Source of the DNA: Gordionus sp. m RMFG-2023
Lineage: Eukaryota; Nematomorpha; Gordioida; Chordodea; Parachordodidae
DNA: 64,000 bases
NCBI RefSeq assembly: GCF_954871325.1
Contig: NC_088778.1
Span: 27,451,120 to 27,515,119, forward strand
Reading direction: 5' to 3'
Below are positions 1 to 11,443 of the stretch, one piece after another; within the stretch, counting starts at the first letter, position 1; each line of letters opens with the position of its first letter. The position numbers and the translations under genes were made by a program. The notes beneath the pieces are model-generated. The model did no database searches. It was not told where the DNA came from and was given only the letters and a program-made list of their open reading frames with translations.

Positions 1-510
1 TTAACATCTTAACCCCTAACAATCATAATTTATACTCAGAAATCATAGCATCTAATTACTTCCCATATAAGTTATATTTTGGAGACTGTTAAGCTCATCC
101 TCCTGAAAATCCAATCCATTCTTTTATAAACTTTAGCTGTGTCGAGAAAAATTGTATTAACTTGTTGGATACTAATCCTAGCCCCAAAATAATAAACACC
201 GTATTAATATAAAATTAAAAGTGATCGACGGAATATATTTATAAATCCATTAATCAGAGACCTGCCATAGACACAATCTTAAGGCTCAACCCGGGTTTTA
301 AATTATCCGCTTCACTTCATCCTATTTTATTAAAATCAGTAATTCATACTGGGAATGAAACTAATGATAAAAATTTTTGGGGGAAGATTAGATAGTAATA
401 AAATATATATCTTCCAGTTCCGTCGAAATAAATATTATGTTTACAAGATAATTTTAGCAGAGTATGTGGGAAGAGTTTCCAAATCCCCTACATGTCATTT
501 AACCGTATTT

Positions 511-615
511 TACCCTGCATTTACAGTTAACACTAATTCGCGGCGAAGTATATAAAAATACAGCATATTTTGTATAATTCACCGCGAATTCGCGCTAACT
601 ATGAATATAGGATTA
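511..615. mobile_element. Tc1/mariner-like miniature element, family C copy 1
   Basis: A 105-bp near-palindrome. The left end TACCCTGCATTTACAGTTAA and the right end, read in reverse complement as TAATCCTATATTCATAGTTA, both lead into the shared arm ATTCGCGGYGA. TA dinucleotides at both outer edges fit a TA target duplication. A second full copy is at 46011-46137 and a single end is at 33343-33370. Confidence 0.65.
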
Positions 616-1551
616 TACAGAAGGATTTAATAAATTATATTTTAAAATAATATATGAAATATAACAATTCTGTTCTGCACTTGAATTCGAAAAACATAAT
701 ACTTCGGATACGATATTATTATTTACATAATTTTTAGAGAATGTTTAATAAAATATCATTCAAATAAAATAAAAAAATTATGTTGGTATACACTGTAAAA
801 ATTTTGAATTTACTTATATTTTTTTATTTTTAGGCTCAGTCACACCCAGAAGTTTCTTGATATTTATATTTAATGTATTACGCAATCTATAAACGCTTAG
901 AGGTTTTTTTTATTAGCTCTAGTGTCGCAAATTAAACTTTCCTCCATTCATATCGCAATATGGTAATAAAATGATTTTAATTAAAAAAGAATAATTAAAA
1001 TATTCTTCCTCACATCCCCCCCCCCTCTCGATTGAGGATAATGAATTTATAATTTTTGATTCATTTCCCTTTTTAAAAAAATTAAATATATTATCTAAAA
1101 AAAATATAATAAATATTGTTTTGAAATCAGTTTCTTCTTATCTATACGATTTAGGCAACCCATGGGGCCTAATTTTTTTTTTTAAAATTTATTCGTTTTC
1201 GTTATTTTATATACTATATATTTTAATTTATTTATAATATTCAAAAGAAATATAAAATCCAATAAAGGAATTTTATTTTTTTTAATGAGATTTAATGATT
1301 AGATATGCTAATATAGCATAAGTGTAGTCAGTAGTTGTAAAAGGGGGGAGGGAGTGGTGTTACATCCTTATACCAATTCAGAAAATAGTTTGATTTCATA
1401 AATATTTATTTTTTTTGCCGGTGTTCCAATTTCAGAACGAACAGCTTCATTTTTTTTTTGATCTGGAACCATTTTTTAAAATTTAATATAAAATCTACTA
1501 TAATATTTGATAATTTCCTCTATTTATTTATTAGTTGTGCAATGGTTAAAT
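616..1551. other. AT-rich, no gene seen
   Basis: Poly-A/T tracts and a C9 run near 1018. No coding pattern, RNA gene or clear repeat recognised. Confidence 0.5.
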
Positions 1552-1737
1552 CAGAGACCTGCAGAGGTGCTATTTGCAGGGCCCGGCCCGGATTTTTAAA
1601 AAATATATTATATATATTTTTGATTTTTATAGCTAATAATGGCGATTTCAAATATTTGCTTTTAAAATATTCGGCCCGGCCCGGATTTTTTTAAAAAAAA
1701 AATTCTCAGGCTTGGCCCGGACTTAGGGCCGGGCGGA
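1552..1737. mobile_element. hAT-type miniature element, GC-rich family A (right-truncated)
   Basis: Starts CAGAGACCTGCAGAGGTGC followed by GGGCCCGGCCCGG blocks and a conserved internal TAATAATGGCGATTTCAAAT. It ends in GGGCCGGGCGG without the inverted terminus. These GC islands stand out sharply against the AT-rich background. Confidence 0.6.
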
Positions 1738-2285
1738 TTAATAAAGATTTTCAAAATTATTTTACAGGAAAAAATAAAGTATATCTAAACTATAAAAAAT
1801 TCGTCCTTTTTATAGGGAAAATAAAAGGCGCAATTATAAATTAAAATTAAATTGGCGCAAAGTGAAAAAAAGAACGTTTTTGTGGAATCGAGTTGTGTTA
1901 GTTTTATCGTACATAATTGGGGATAAAACCTACCCCCCTAAACTTCCCGAAACTCAAAATATACCTTGGGATGCAGGGTGGTCTCCCGGACCCAACGGTC
2001 TAACTCATATTTTCTGATCACCTTACTGAGGACTCCTAAAGTAAGAAATCCAGTAAAGTGAGAGAAAACACAAAAGCCATATGTGTTAATATCACTGTGT
2101 TTAACTTAAAACAAAAATTACCAAAAAAAAGAAAAACATTTTTTAACTTTCATTTTATGGTACACAAAGGAGATGGATAAAAAAAACTTTAATTAATTTT
2201 AAAACATAAACAAAAGAGGGGGATAAAAAAACTTTTTTATCTTTAACATAATAAAAGAGGGGGTTTAAAGAAAAACTTTTTTTTA

Positions 2286-2545
2286 TCTTTAACACTCCTC
2301 CCCCCCTAAATAGGCCACGGGGAGGGGGGATGATCCCGGTCTCGACTTAGCTTAAAAATTTTAGAATTATTACGAGTTCCGAAAACCGTCCCAACAAAAA
2401 AAACAACCAATTCCCACAATAAACAAAAATACGTAACTGAAATACTAAGAGTGACTAATAGAACGCCCTAGAAAGTATAACTGAATTATCATTATAAAAC
2501 TAATTAATCCTCCTCCCCCCCCTAAATAGGCAACGGGGAAAGAGG
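2286..2545. repeat. Duplicated C-rich/G-rich hairpin motif
   Basis: The motif TCCTCCCCCCCTAAATAGG followed by an (A/G)-rich GGGGA tract occurs at about 2286-2325 and again at about 2508-2545. The C-rich and G-rich arms can pair around the TAAATAGG loop. Between and before them lie purine runs (GAGGGGG followed by A-rich tracts). This may be part of the terminal region of the neighbouring gypsy-type fossil. Confidence 0.4.
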
Positions 2546-2689
2546 AATGATATATATTGACTGGAAAAAAAAAATATTTATAGTTTATAAATTGAATATT
2601 CAGGGGATAGTTTATATTTGTAAAGAGGAGGGGAAAAAAAAATATTGGTAATTAATTATTTGATTTATCGGGAAATTGTCTTTTTCGAA

Positions 2690-3315
2690 TTTGCTTATCA
2701 TAGAAGCTCTGGTAATTCAAGTTTCGTTTTTCTTTGACATAACTCATTGCTAATGGCATTTTGCAGTGGTTGGCTTGCTTGGCTAGGTTGGGACATTTTG
2801 GTTGGTCTTCTGGTTTTACACGTACGTTAATGGGAATTGGAAGTTCTCTTAGTATATCATCGGTAATATAGGGGATCTTTGAGATTAGTTTTGTAGTGTT
2901 CTTTTTTGTGAATATGTTTGATATAATTGAGGGAAAAATTTCTATTACATCCCTGCCTATAATAGGGTTGTAATCATTTTTGGTGATTACTATTGTTATG
3001 TTTGCCGATTGTTGGTTATGATTTCGGTATTTATTGTGCCTACTATAGGAACCGGATGTCCTGAATACGAATTTAATTTTATGGTAGGTTTAGTTACATG
3101 AAGGTTTTTAAACTGGGCGTTATATAAATTCTCTCCTATGATGGTAATGGGTGAACCCGTATCAACCTCCATTATTATTGGAATTTTATTAATCTTTACG
3201 GAAGCTCGATAGGCTTCGGGGTATGGTGTTTTCAATAATGTTGTCGACGAGCAGGGATGGCCGGGCCTGCAGCTCTCTGGTTTAAATATGATATTCTCTA
3301 CCATGAATTGCATTG
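2690..3315 (-). mobile_element. Ty3/gypsy-type LTR retroelement fossil (protease region)
   Basis: On the minus strand a retropepsin-like segment with the catalytic motif EVDTGSPITII is readable at 2996-3313. Further weakly pol-like text continues toward 2690. It is a broken fragment: no reverse transcriptase, integrase or paired long terminal repeats were found nearby. The purine-rich stretches at 2207-2545 lie on the side where a 3' end would be expected, but no LTR could be defined. Decay suggests an old insertion. Confidence 0.6.
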
Positions 3316-4330
3316 TATTTCCTCAAATTTTTGAAGATTTATAAAATTCTCCTTTTTGAATGTTTTTTTTGAATTCATATTTTATATTTGCTGTTATATA
3401 TTTGCATGTTTATTTTCAATAAAACTTTTTGATTTGTATTTGTTACAAAATGACTTTTTTAATACTAGTCTTTATCTATCCAAATATTATGCACACGAAT
3501 TTCTCCACTTTGATCTCTTTATTAAGAATATAATATGGAATTTGTCTTTTTCGGGTTGGGTTTTTTATTTATTTTAATGTTAATTTATTATGTAATTTAT
3601 TTCATGTTTATTTTTTAATATTAATATTAGATTGGTTTTTATTCTGATTGGCTAATTTTTTATTTTATTTTAAATAAATAAATATTTTTTAGAAATATAA
3701 ATAAAAATATTATCACTTCCGAGTTTTTGAATTTTTAACATATTTAGAACTATAATTCTTATCCGATTATTATTAGGATTCCTTCCATACAAAACTTATT
3801 GTTTCCTCTTTTTTAAAAAATAATATTTTTAATGAGGTATATATACTCAAAATGATTAAGCAACTTATGAGTTTTGTTTGAATAACCAATTAATAGAGTC
3901 AAGAATAAAATATACTTGTTACATTTCTATAATGCGGGTAGAAAAAAAATAAAGAGAATATGGGAAATTTTGATACAATATTTCGATTTAATGAATAAAA
4001 CCACGTCATTTAATACTATATTTTTTCTTAATAAATAAAACTGCGTTTTATCTAAAAATTTATTTGATAACCCCCAGATATTCGATTTTTTTAAAATGAT
4101 TGTTACTTATAATATTACTAATTTCGATTTAATGTAAAAAAACTGCTTTTCATCAAAAAATTTAATTAATCAATTTTAAAATATCTTAAATAAATAAATA
4201 TATATTTATTTCAAAATAAAAGTAACCAATCAGAAAAAAAAACCAATCCAATATTAATATTTAAAAACTAACATGAAAAAAATAACAAAAAAATTTAATA
4301 TAAAAAAAGAATAATATACCCCTCAAGTAA
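3316..4330. other. AT-rich, no gene seen
   Basis: Very AT-rich. A plus-strand frame at 3356-3577 is Phe/Tyr/Leu-rich low complexity and not credible as a gene. The stretch around 3590-3700 is partly repeated in inverse orientation at about 4200-4300 (AATATTAATATTAGATTGG and CCAATCCAATATTAATATT), which suggests a further inverted-repeat element of about 700 bp spanning 3590-4300. Confidence 0.45.
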
Positions 4331-4547
4331 TGTTGTTAAACGGTTCGTCTTGAGTCCATTTTTTAAAACGACTAACTCATATTTTAGCCAGAAAAATATT
4401 GCGTAAGTCTGGAGATTTTGATAATATATGTGTAGACCTTTGTTCCTCTATGAGCAAAATCTTCAGCCTTGCATATTATTTTCTGGATGAAATATTGAGT
4501 TATAGCCGTTTTTAAAAATCGGCTCAAAACAAGCCGTTTGACAAAAC
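4331..4547. mobile_element. TA-targeting palindromic miniature element, family B copy 1
   Basis: Long inverted arms: left GTTGTTAAACGG then CTAACTCATATTTTAGCCAG; right ATTGAGTTATAGCCG then CAAGCCGTTTGACAAAAC. The short centre contains the conserved TAGACCTTTGTTCCTCTATG. Same family as 7698, 12405, 18091, 30330, 45488 and 56828. Confidence 0.7.
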
Positions 4548-4962
4548 TACCTTTAAGCAACAACCCATAATATCTTACAAATCTGAAAAAATAGTTTGTA
4601 TGAACATCGTTATTTTATTTCTAAATAGTTAGAAAACAAATGGCATACGTGATTCCTAATTTATAGTACACTTTTTTCGGATAAATATATATTGATACAA
4701 TGTCGATGTCTGTCAAATTAAAAACTGAGAGATACAACAGTATCCATTTGATAAAATTTGAGTAAGGTTTTAACTATAATTTATAAAAAATATTTTCCAA
4801 GTTTTATTTTATTTTTACATTGTTTAGACATGAAGTCTGCAATCCCCCATAGATTTTAAAATAAATTCACTCGCCTATATCTAAAAAATTTGTTTAACCC
4901 TCGGTCTACCAAATTTTTTTAAAAATTATTTGATTGGTTGGTTCTAGATAATTTATTTATTT

Positions 4963-5082
4963 CAGAGACCTCAGGGCCGCCTCTAAGCCTGAGTACACGG
5001 GCTGTGTCGTATTTTTATTTAACATACATGGGCCTGACTTAAAAAGTTTTTTTTAAGAAATACCCGGGCTGGGCGGTATTCT
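4963..5082. mobile_element. Family A fragment
   Basis: Begins CAGAGACCTCAGGGCCGCC and contains CGGGCTG blocks. No inverted right terminus. Confidence 0.4.
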
Positions 5083-6304
5083 TATTTTGCACGTTGGTAA
5101 TAGACCCGCAAAGTGAGCGTATAAGTGAATTATATAAAGGCCCATCCTCCATATAATTATGCCGATTTTTTCTCAATGATACCAACAAACCATGTAACCC
5201 AGATAATTAATGAAAGGTGGAAATCCTCCCCACCCATTATCGTGAAAGTAAATAATATTAGAAATATATCTTTCCATATATATTTATTCTTATTTTTGGG
5301 AAAGGGAATATATATATAGCATTTATATTGTCTATTTTATTAACTCACTATCTCAATAATATATAAAATTTTCCACATTTTACTAAAATTCTCTAATAAA
5401 TAAAATAAATATACATCGCCTACTTATTTTTATAGTTAACCACAATTTTCTAGAATATCTAGAAAATATTTCGAATACAATATTAATTTATTAAAGTAAT
5501 TACTTAAATTAAAAAATGGCTGTGCGAAGAAGAAAAAAAACAAGATGGAGGAAGGGCTACTAAATGTTTTAAATTGGCCAATAATCATGGAAATTTAATT
5601 TTTATTTTTAAGAAGGCATAAAAGAGATACAATTAAAAAAATAAATGGACTTAGTAAATATTAACATTCATTTATGTCTATATTTAAGTTTACCAATTAC
5701 TAAATGATATAGTAAAACTATCTCTTAAAAGTAAAATATATTCTACATCTATATCAGTAAAAACTAAGAAGGATTATAGTAGAGTAAAGTGAGAATTGAA
5801 TGTATTATAAAATAAATAGATCTTTTTTTTTCCTTTATGGAATAGGAATTTCATATGATCAATACCAATTATCCAAGTCATCCTCAATTTAGTTTCCATA
5901 AAAAAAAATTTTTTTTAAAAATATTATTCTTAATTGATGGATTGTTACTGTCATCTTTAAAATTAATTCATCTGCAATATTAGAGAAATTCAAATTTTCA
6001 ATTTTATAAAAAACATGTGGTAATTCATATCTCCTAAATATTTTTTGTCATGCTGATTTAACAAAAAATTTTGAACAAATCTTACTGTCCCATAATTTAA
6101 GTCGAGTTTGCTATTTACATGTGATTTAAGTGGTACTATTGTTTAGAAAATGTGATTCGGGTAAACATCAGCTGTTTTGACGAATAAGAAAAATTAGAGC
6201 AAGGATTCTCCCACCTCATACTTAAATTTACAACTATCCAAAAAAATTTTTTTTCATCTTCTTATCTCTTATCTAAAGATTTGAAAAATAAAACCAGATG
6301 ATTA

Positions 6305-6480
6305 GGGCTGGGTGGTATATCTTAAAGCCAAATATTTTAAATCGCCATGATTGGGTATAAAAATGAAAAATATATTTTAAATAGATCTGGGCTGAGTCTG
6401 AAAATATAAAACCCGGACAAATTTATTATTTTTTTCCGGGCCAGGCCGGGTCCTGCAAATGGTATCTCCGCAGGTCTCTG
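6305..6480. mobile_element. Family A element, reverse orientation, left-truncated
   Basis: Ends CCGCAGGTCTCTG, the reverse complement of the CAGAGACCTGCAG terminus. GGGCCAGGCCGGG and AAATCGCCATGATTG (the reverse of the internal GGCGATTT motif) lie inside. Confidence 0.55.
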
Positions 6481-7697
6481 ATATATTTTATTAATACATT
6501 TTTACTTAATCTGATAAAATATTCAATATTATGAAATATAAAACAATTTTCAATAAACACACGCTTGTTTTGGTCATTTCGCCCAAAGAAAATATTTTGG
6601 ATTCAATAGTCCCCCCCCCTCCCCGTTCATTGATGTTGACTATAATCAATGGTAGTTTTAGAATACATTTAGCTTTCATTTTTTGCTAATATTTTTATAA
6701 TCTTGCAATTTTGACCATCGAAAAATTATGGTTTCAGCTGTTTTTTTTTTAAAAAATAAAAAGGATTTTACAAATAAAATGATTTTAAAATTCTGTTCAA
6801 AATTTAAAAAAAAAGAAACAATTATATTCTACAACATATCATATTACTCACGAAATTCAGGAAACTGATATTACAATTAAATTATATTTTTAAACCAATT
6901 TTCCTTCTCTCAATTCTTTAAATAAAGGTGGCGTGGTTTAATAATAATAAATAACTGGTTATAAAATTGGCTAAATTATTTTTTAAAATAATGAATTTTT
7001 GTATCATTTATATGAAATCATTTCGATTTTTTATTATAGCCAAATATTTTGTGATGGCAATTACTGATAAAAAAGATAAGTATGAGCCATAAATAACTTA
7101 AAATAAAATATTTATGCTCTAAAATAATCTATTAATTATTTATTTTCCAAATTCCTGACTATAATAACAATTTTTTTTTTATCACAACTATAAAATCAAT
7201 ATAAGTAAGTGCATGGTTACAAATTAATAATAATTATTATACAATAATTCCTAGAAAGTGATTATATTATTAAAAAAATTTTCAAAAAAAATAATTTAAA
7301 ATTTTTTAAATTTAATTTGCAATATTAGAACACCTTTTTTTTTATTAATAATTATCTGGTCAACATCATTGTCAAATTGTTTTGAAAACCAAGTATTTTT
7401 TTTTGTAATTATATCATTAATAAAAAAAATAGACAAATGAGTTATATTATATATATATATATATTAGTAAGTTTTGTTCTCTTTCGGAATATGTGTGGAT
7501 TCTGAATTTCTCAATCTTAAATCCTTTGTTAGAGCAATTTTTAAAATGTGAAAAATGTATCTGATTCTACAGGAAATATATTCTAGCATGTGTAAGAGCA
7601 TCTATACCTTTTGAATTTCAGAATTTTTGAATGAATGTTATTTGTATTTTTCATATAAATTAAAAAAAAAGAAAAAACACAACATAAATGAGAATTA

Positions 7698-7907
7698 GTG
7701 TTGGTTAACGGCTCGATTTGAGCCTATTCTTTTTAACTCAATATTTAGAATAATATTGCTTAGGCCTCGAGATTTTGCTAATAGATGTGCAATGCAAACC
7801 TTTTGCCACCTATGAGCTAAATTATCAGGTGTGCCTAATATATATTTTTTTGATAAAATATTGAGTTAGCCATTTTTAAAAATTGGCTGAAATCGTGGCT
7901 AACAATC
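7698..7907. mobile_element. Family B copy 2
   Basis: GTGTTGGTTAACGGCTCG at the left and GTGGCTAACAATCC at the right, with AACTCAATATTTAG and TTGAGTTAGCC arms and the CCTTTTGCCACCTATGAGC centre. Confidence 0.65.
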
Positions 7908-8165
7908 CTATAATTCTACACAAACTGAGAATATTTCTTGTAATAATTAAATTTTAAAAAAAATCACCCTCTCATTAGATGATTTAAAATTGGCAGATTC
8001 CGACCCCTCAAATGAGATTTCCGGATAAGATTGCTAATCCACATTACTATACATTTATTGTGATATAGACGGTTAATGTGTTACACCATCATCTTTAATT
8101 ATTCATAACCATTATAAAATAATCCTTGTTCATGATTCTAATCTGACCCATCTTCATACATTATT

Positions 8166-8304
8166 CAGAGACCTGCAGAGGTACCATTAGTGCGGGGCCC
8201 GGAATTTTTTTTTAAAAATATTATATATATTTTTAATTATCATAGTAAATAATGGCGATTTAAAATATTTAGTTTTAAAATATTTGGCCCGGGTCAGGTC
8301 CCTG
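8166..8304. mobile_element. Family A element with both termini
   Basis: CAGAGACCTGCAGAGGTACC at the left and GGGTCAGGTCCCTG at the right are imperfect inverted termini. The internal TAATGGCGATTTAAAATATT motif is conserved. The length is 139 bp. No convincing target duplication was seen. Confidence 0.55.
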
Positions 8305-9520
8305 TTATAATAAATTAATAATTTTTTCCCCCTTTACATCCAAAAATGATAGTTTCAATTTTGGTAAAATTAGGAAACTTAAGGATAGACGGATAGATAT
8401 CGCTATCTTTTATTTATAAAAATTAAATATTCTTATTCTCATTTTCCTTTCACGCCTATTTAGATTATCTTTGAAGGGATTTAAAGAAGAAAAAAAGATT
8501 TATCATAGACATCATTTAATCGATAAATTTCCAAACATTTTCATATACATAATATTTAAAAGTAATAAAAATATCTTTTTCACTAGAATCATACATACAC
8601 TTTAACAATTTTTTGTTTATATTTGAAAGAAATTTAAAAGTAATTAATTTTTTTAATTAAAAAATCTGGATTTAATTATATACATCATGTCTAATGAATT
8701 TCTATTAGCATTTATTTTATCATCATATAATAAATATAATATCTAATTATTTTACATAATCTATACTTTAAAAAAAAAATTCTCTTTAATTACTATAATT
8801 TTAAATGACTTTTTAAACGACGCTAATCCTCTAGCTTATAATATAATTCCGATAATTGTTAAAATAATGAATATAATTTAATTTAGAACCCATATAATTT
8901 ATTGGAAGGAGGGGGGAAGGGAAGGAAGTGGAAGGAAAAGGAAAGATGAATAGGGATAGAAATATGGAAAATTTTTCAATCATCGATAACCTATCTGCAT
9001 GTATATTCATTTATATTATTTTTTTAAAAAAATATTGTCCAATATTGTAATAACGACGCACGGGCCCCGAAGTATACAATATATATTGCTTTTGTTTTAA
9101 TATCGCTGAAACAAATTAGATAATTAATAAAAAAAAATTTAAAGGTGCAACAGTGACAGTTATTAATTAAATGTTATAACTAATGTATAAAATAGTTTAA
9201 ACTAGGATAGGTTATACAATGGCACCTGTTTTTAAAACCTTAAATACTCTGCAGAATTTTTTTTTATATAGGCTGGACAAAGAGATTTACTGCCAGGCCA
9301 AAATATCTACTAATCGGACAGGGCCTAAAACATTTTTTAAATTACCGCCTTGATTTCTCTAGACATCGATTAATTGCTGTATAATTTAAAGGAACAAAGC
9401 AAATTAATTTGAAATAACTTCATTTATGACACTATTTTTTAAGATTCATTTCTATAGTTGGGTAATTGTTATATTTCTAGCCGTTTAGCTGATTAATAGC
9501 CTATTTAAAATATGACTAAA

Positions 9521-9708
9521 GCCTCGTTTATAGTAAGCGCGATTCGCTCAGACGACACAATTATTCGCAAAACGATAAAGTTTTTCAAAATTTATCATAG
9601 CGATTTCATCGCTTAGCTCATATATATTATTTGCTTGCTTTTGTAAATTACGTAACCCAAGATTTTCGCATCGCTTATGTAAATCGCGCTTGCAAACGCA
9701 ACATGAGG
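9521..9708. mobile_element. Miniature element with GCCTCGTTTATAGTAA terminus
   Basis: The left end GCCTCGTTTATAGTAAGCGC shares its first 16 bases (one mismatch) with the hAT element at 20241. The right end in reverse complement is CCTCATGTTGCGTTTGCAAG. Both ends lead to GCGCGATT. Likely a non-autonomous relative. Confidence 0.42.
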
Positions 9709-11134
9709 TCAAATTTTTTAGTCTAGAACTTTCACCTAACCCTCAAAGTTTTTATAAATACAAATAATAAAATTAAAGTCGCTCCTCAATGCTCTTACCA
9801 GATTTTGTTTGTGACACGCGCCTGTTAGATTAATTAGCCGATTTTTGCCATGACTCAACCATATTCTTCATTTTGGGATATCGTGATTATGATCATAAAG
9901 CTGCTTATCAAATAAGAGAAACTGAAATGTCAATATTTATCTTTCCTTGGAGATCTCTCATTGACGAAAATTTGCATAAATATTTCCCTAGCCTGTCATG
10001 AAATTTAAATGGTGGATTGCAATATTTTTTTTATTATTTTAAATTCTATCAGAAAATGAATAATTAAAAATTAAACAGTTTATTTATGATATGGTTCAAA
10101 TTACAAATTCACTCTACAGATATTCAACACAATTGATTTATAAAACGGTTGTTGTAGAAATAGATTGCCATAGAGGAGAGATATAAGTATACCTTAATTG
10201 ATATTGGAAAAAAAAATTCGATATGATATTTAAAAAAGTTATGGCTTAGAAATTAGTAAAAAAAAATTTCACAGACCGGGGTAGACTATTCGTAAAACTT
10301 TAACGGTGCCAAGGCCTAACATTTTTTTAAAATTTTCTGGCCGAGCAAATTAAAAATAAAATTGCATAGGATCAGACCTGGCAAAAAATCTTAACGGGTC
10401 ACAGCGGACTGGGCTTTGCAGACTTCTATTAGATTCCTATTTTTTTAAAAAATTATTTTAAATTATATAATTGTAATCTTAAAAAGAATTTTAAAAAAAT
10501 GTATAATAATTACAATTCGCCTCGAATTATTATACACATAATTTTTGTGAAATGAGCATTCTCAATTATTGAATTTGAATTTGAGATTATTGATTTTTTC
10601 ATAATTTTAGTATTTAAAAAAAAAAAAAATTATGCACTTTAAACATATTTAAAATAATGTTCTACACGATATTTGGCAATTAGTATTTTATTTTTAACGA
10701 ATTAAAATGGCTTATACATAATTTATATTTATGACCATTATAACGCTGAATTTTGATATTTATTGGTTCCTTAGATTTAGCATATTGATAAATAAAATAT
10801 TTTTGTATACTAATTTAAAATTATATATTTTTAAATAGTTGATATTAGCCAAAATATGTTATTATTCTTATCTAACAAAAAAATAACACAAGTAAAATAT
10901 TCTTTTCTATCGTTTATTAATCTGTATTTGGGATGTCCTAAAATTGCAAAACCAACAGATTTAATATTTATACTCAGTACAAAAAAATATTAAATATCAA
11001 GCGACGTCTCCTTAATTATCAGAATTCGCAATGAAGTTTTACTTCCATATTTCAATTTTAAACTTTTTAAATCACCTTTTAAAATCTACCTAATAATATT
11101 CAAAATCAAAACTTTTTTAAAATTTATTTTATAG

Positions 11135-11443
11135 GAAAAATGGGCCATCTTATCAGTACCTAAAGCCCCCTACATCGGCCATCTTTTGTAAGCATTTCGC
11201 ATCATCCGGTGACTTGGGTAACACATTTGGATTCGACAGCTTGAGCAAAATTTCTTCTACTGATAGGAGGAAAGGAGGAACAAACATGCCCCAATCGTCA
11301 AATACTCCCAGCCATAATACTGGACGAAGAGAATCGTTTATTTACAGATCAGAGGGGATTAATTATGGTTCTAGATGTCTCTCAGCCAAAAATTCTTTTT
11401 GTCAAGATACCCCAAATATGTCCCCACTGATGTATCCACTAAT
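11135..11443 (+). CDS. PDE4: PDE4 5' exon A: N-terminal region and first half of UCR1 with PKA site
   Basis: The frame is open from an acceptor (TTTTATAG, ending 11134) to a GTAAAT donor at 11444, about 103 codons. The end of the exon carries [18 protein letters not shown] followed by [11 protein letters not shown]. This lines up with vertebrate UCR1 (RRESFLYRSDSDYDLS...SRNSSIASD). RRES is the PKA consensus whose phosphorylation activates long PDE4 forms. The exon stops two bases into a codon (AT), and the next UCR1 exon supplies C, giving Ile-His-Gly-Glu-Asp where vertebrates have Ile-His-Gly-Asp-Asp. No in-frame ATG lies near the 5' end, so an upstream exon should hold the start codon. It was not recognised in 1-11134. 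Confidence 0.82.

Larger units (their letters stand above)
5083..11134. other. Upstream of the first placed PDE4 exon: repeats only
   Basis: Apart from the listed elements I see no exon. PDE4 exon A needs an upstream start exon, which may lie here or beyond the window. Degenerate GC-rich patches near 9245-9335 and 10271-10426 look like eroded family A copies (CAGACCGGGG, GGCCAAAATAT). Confidence 0.4.

Noticed and set aside
3356-3577. Phe/Tyr/Leu-rich 73-residue frame as a small membrane protein
   Set aside because: It is what T-rich low-complexity DNA encodes; no start context or conservation signal can be seen.
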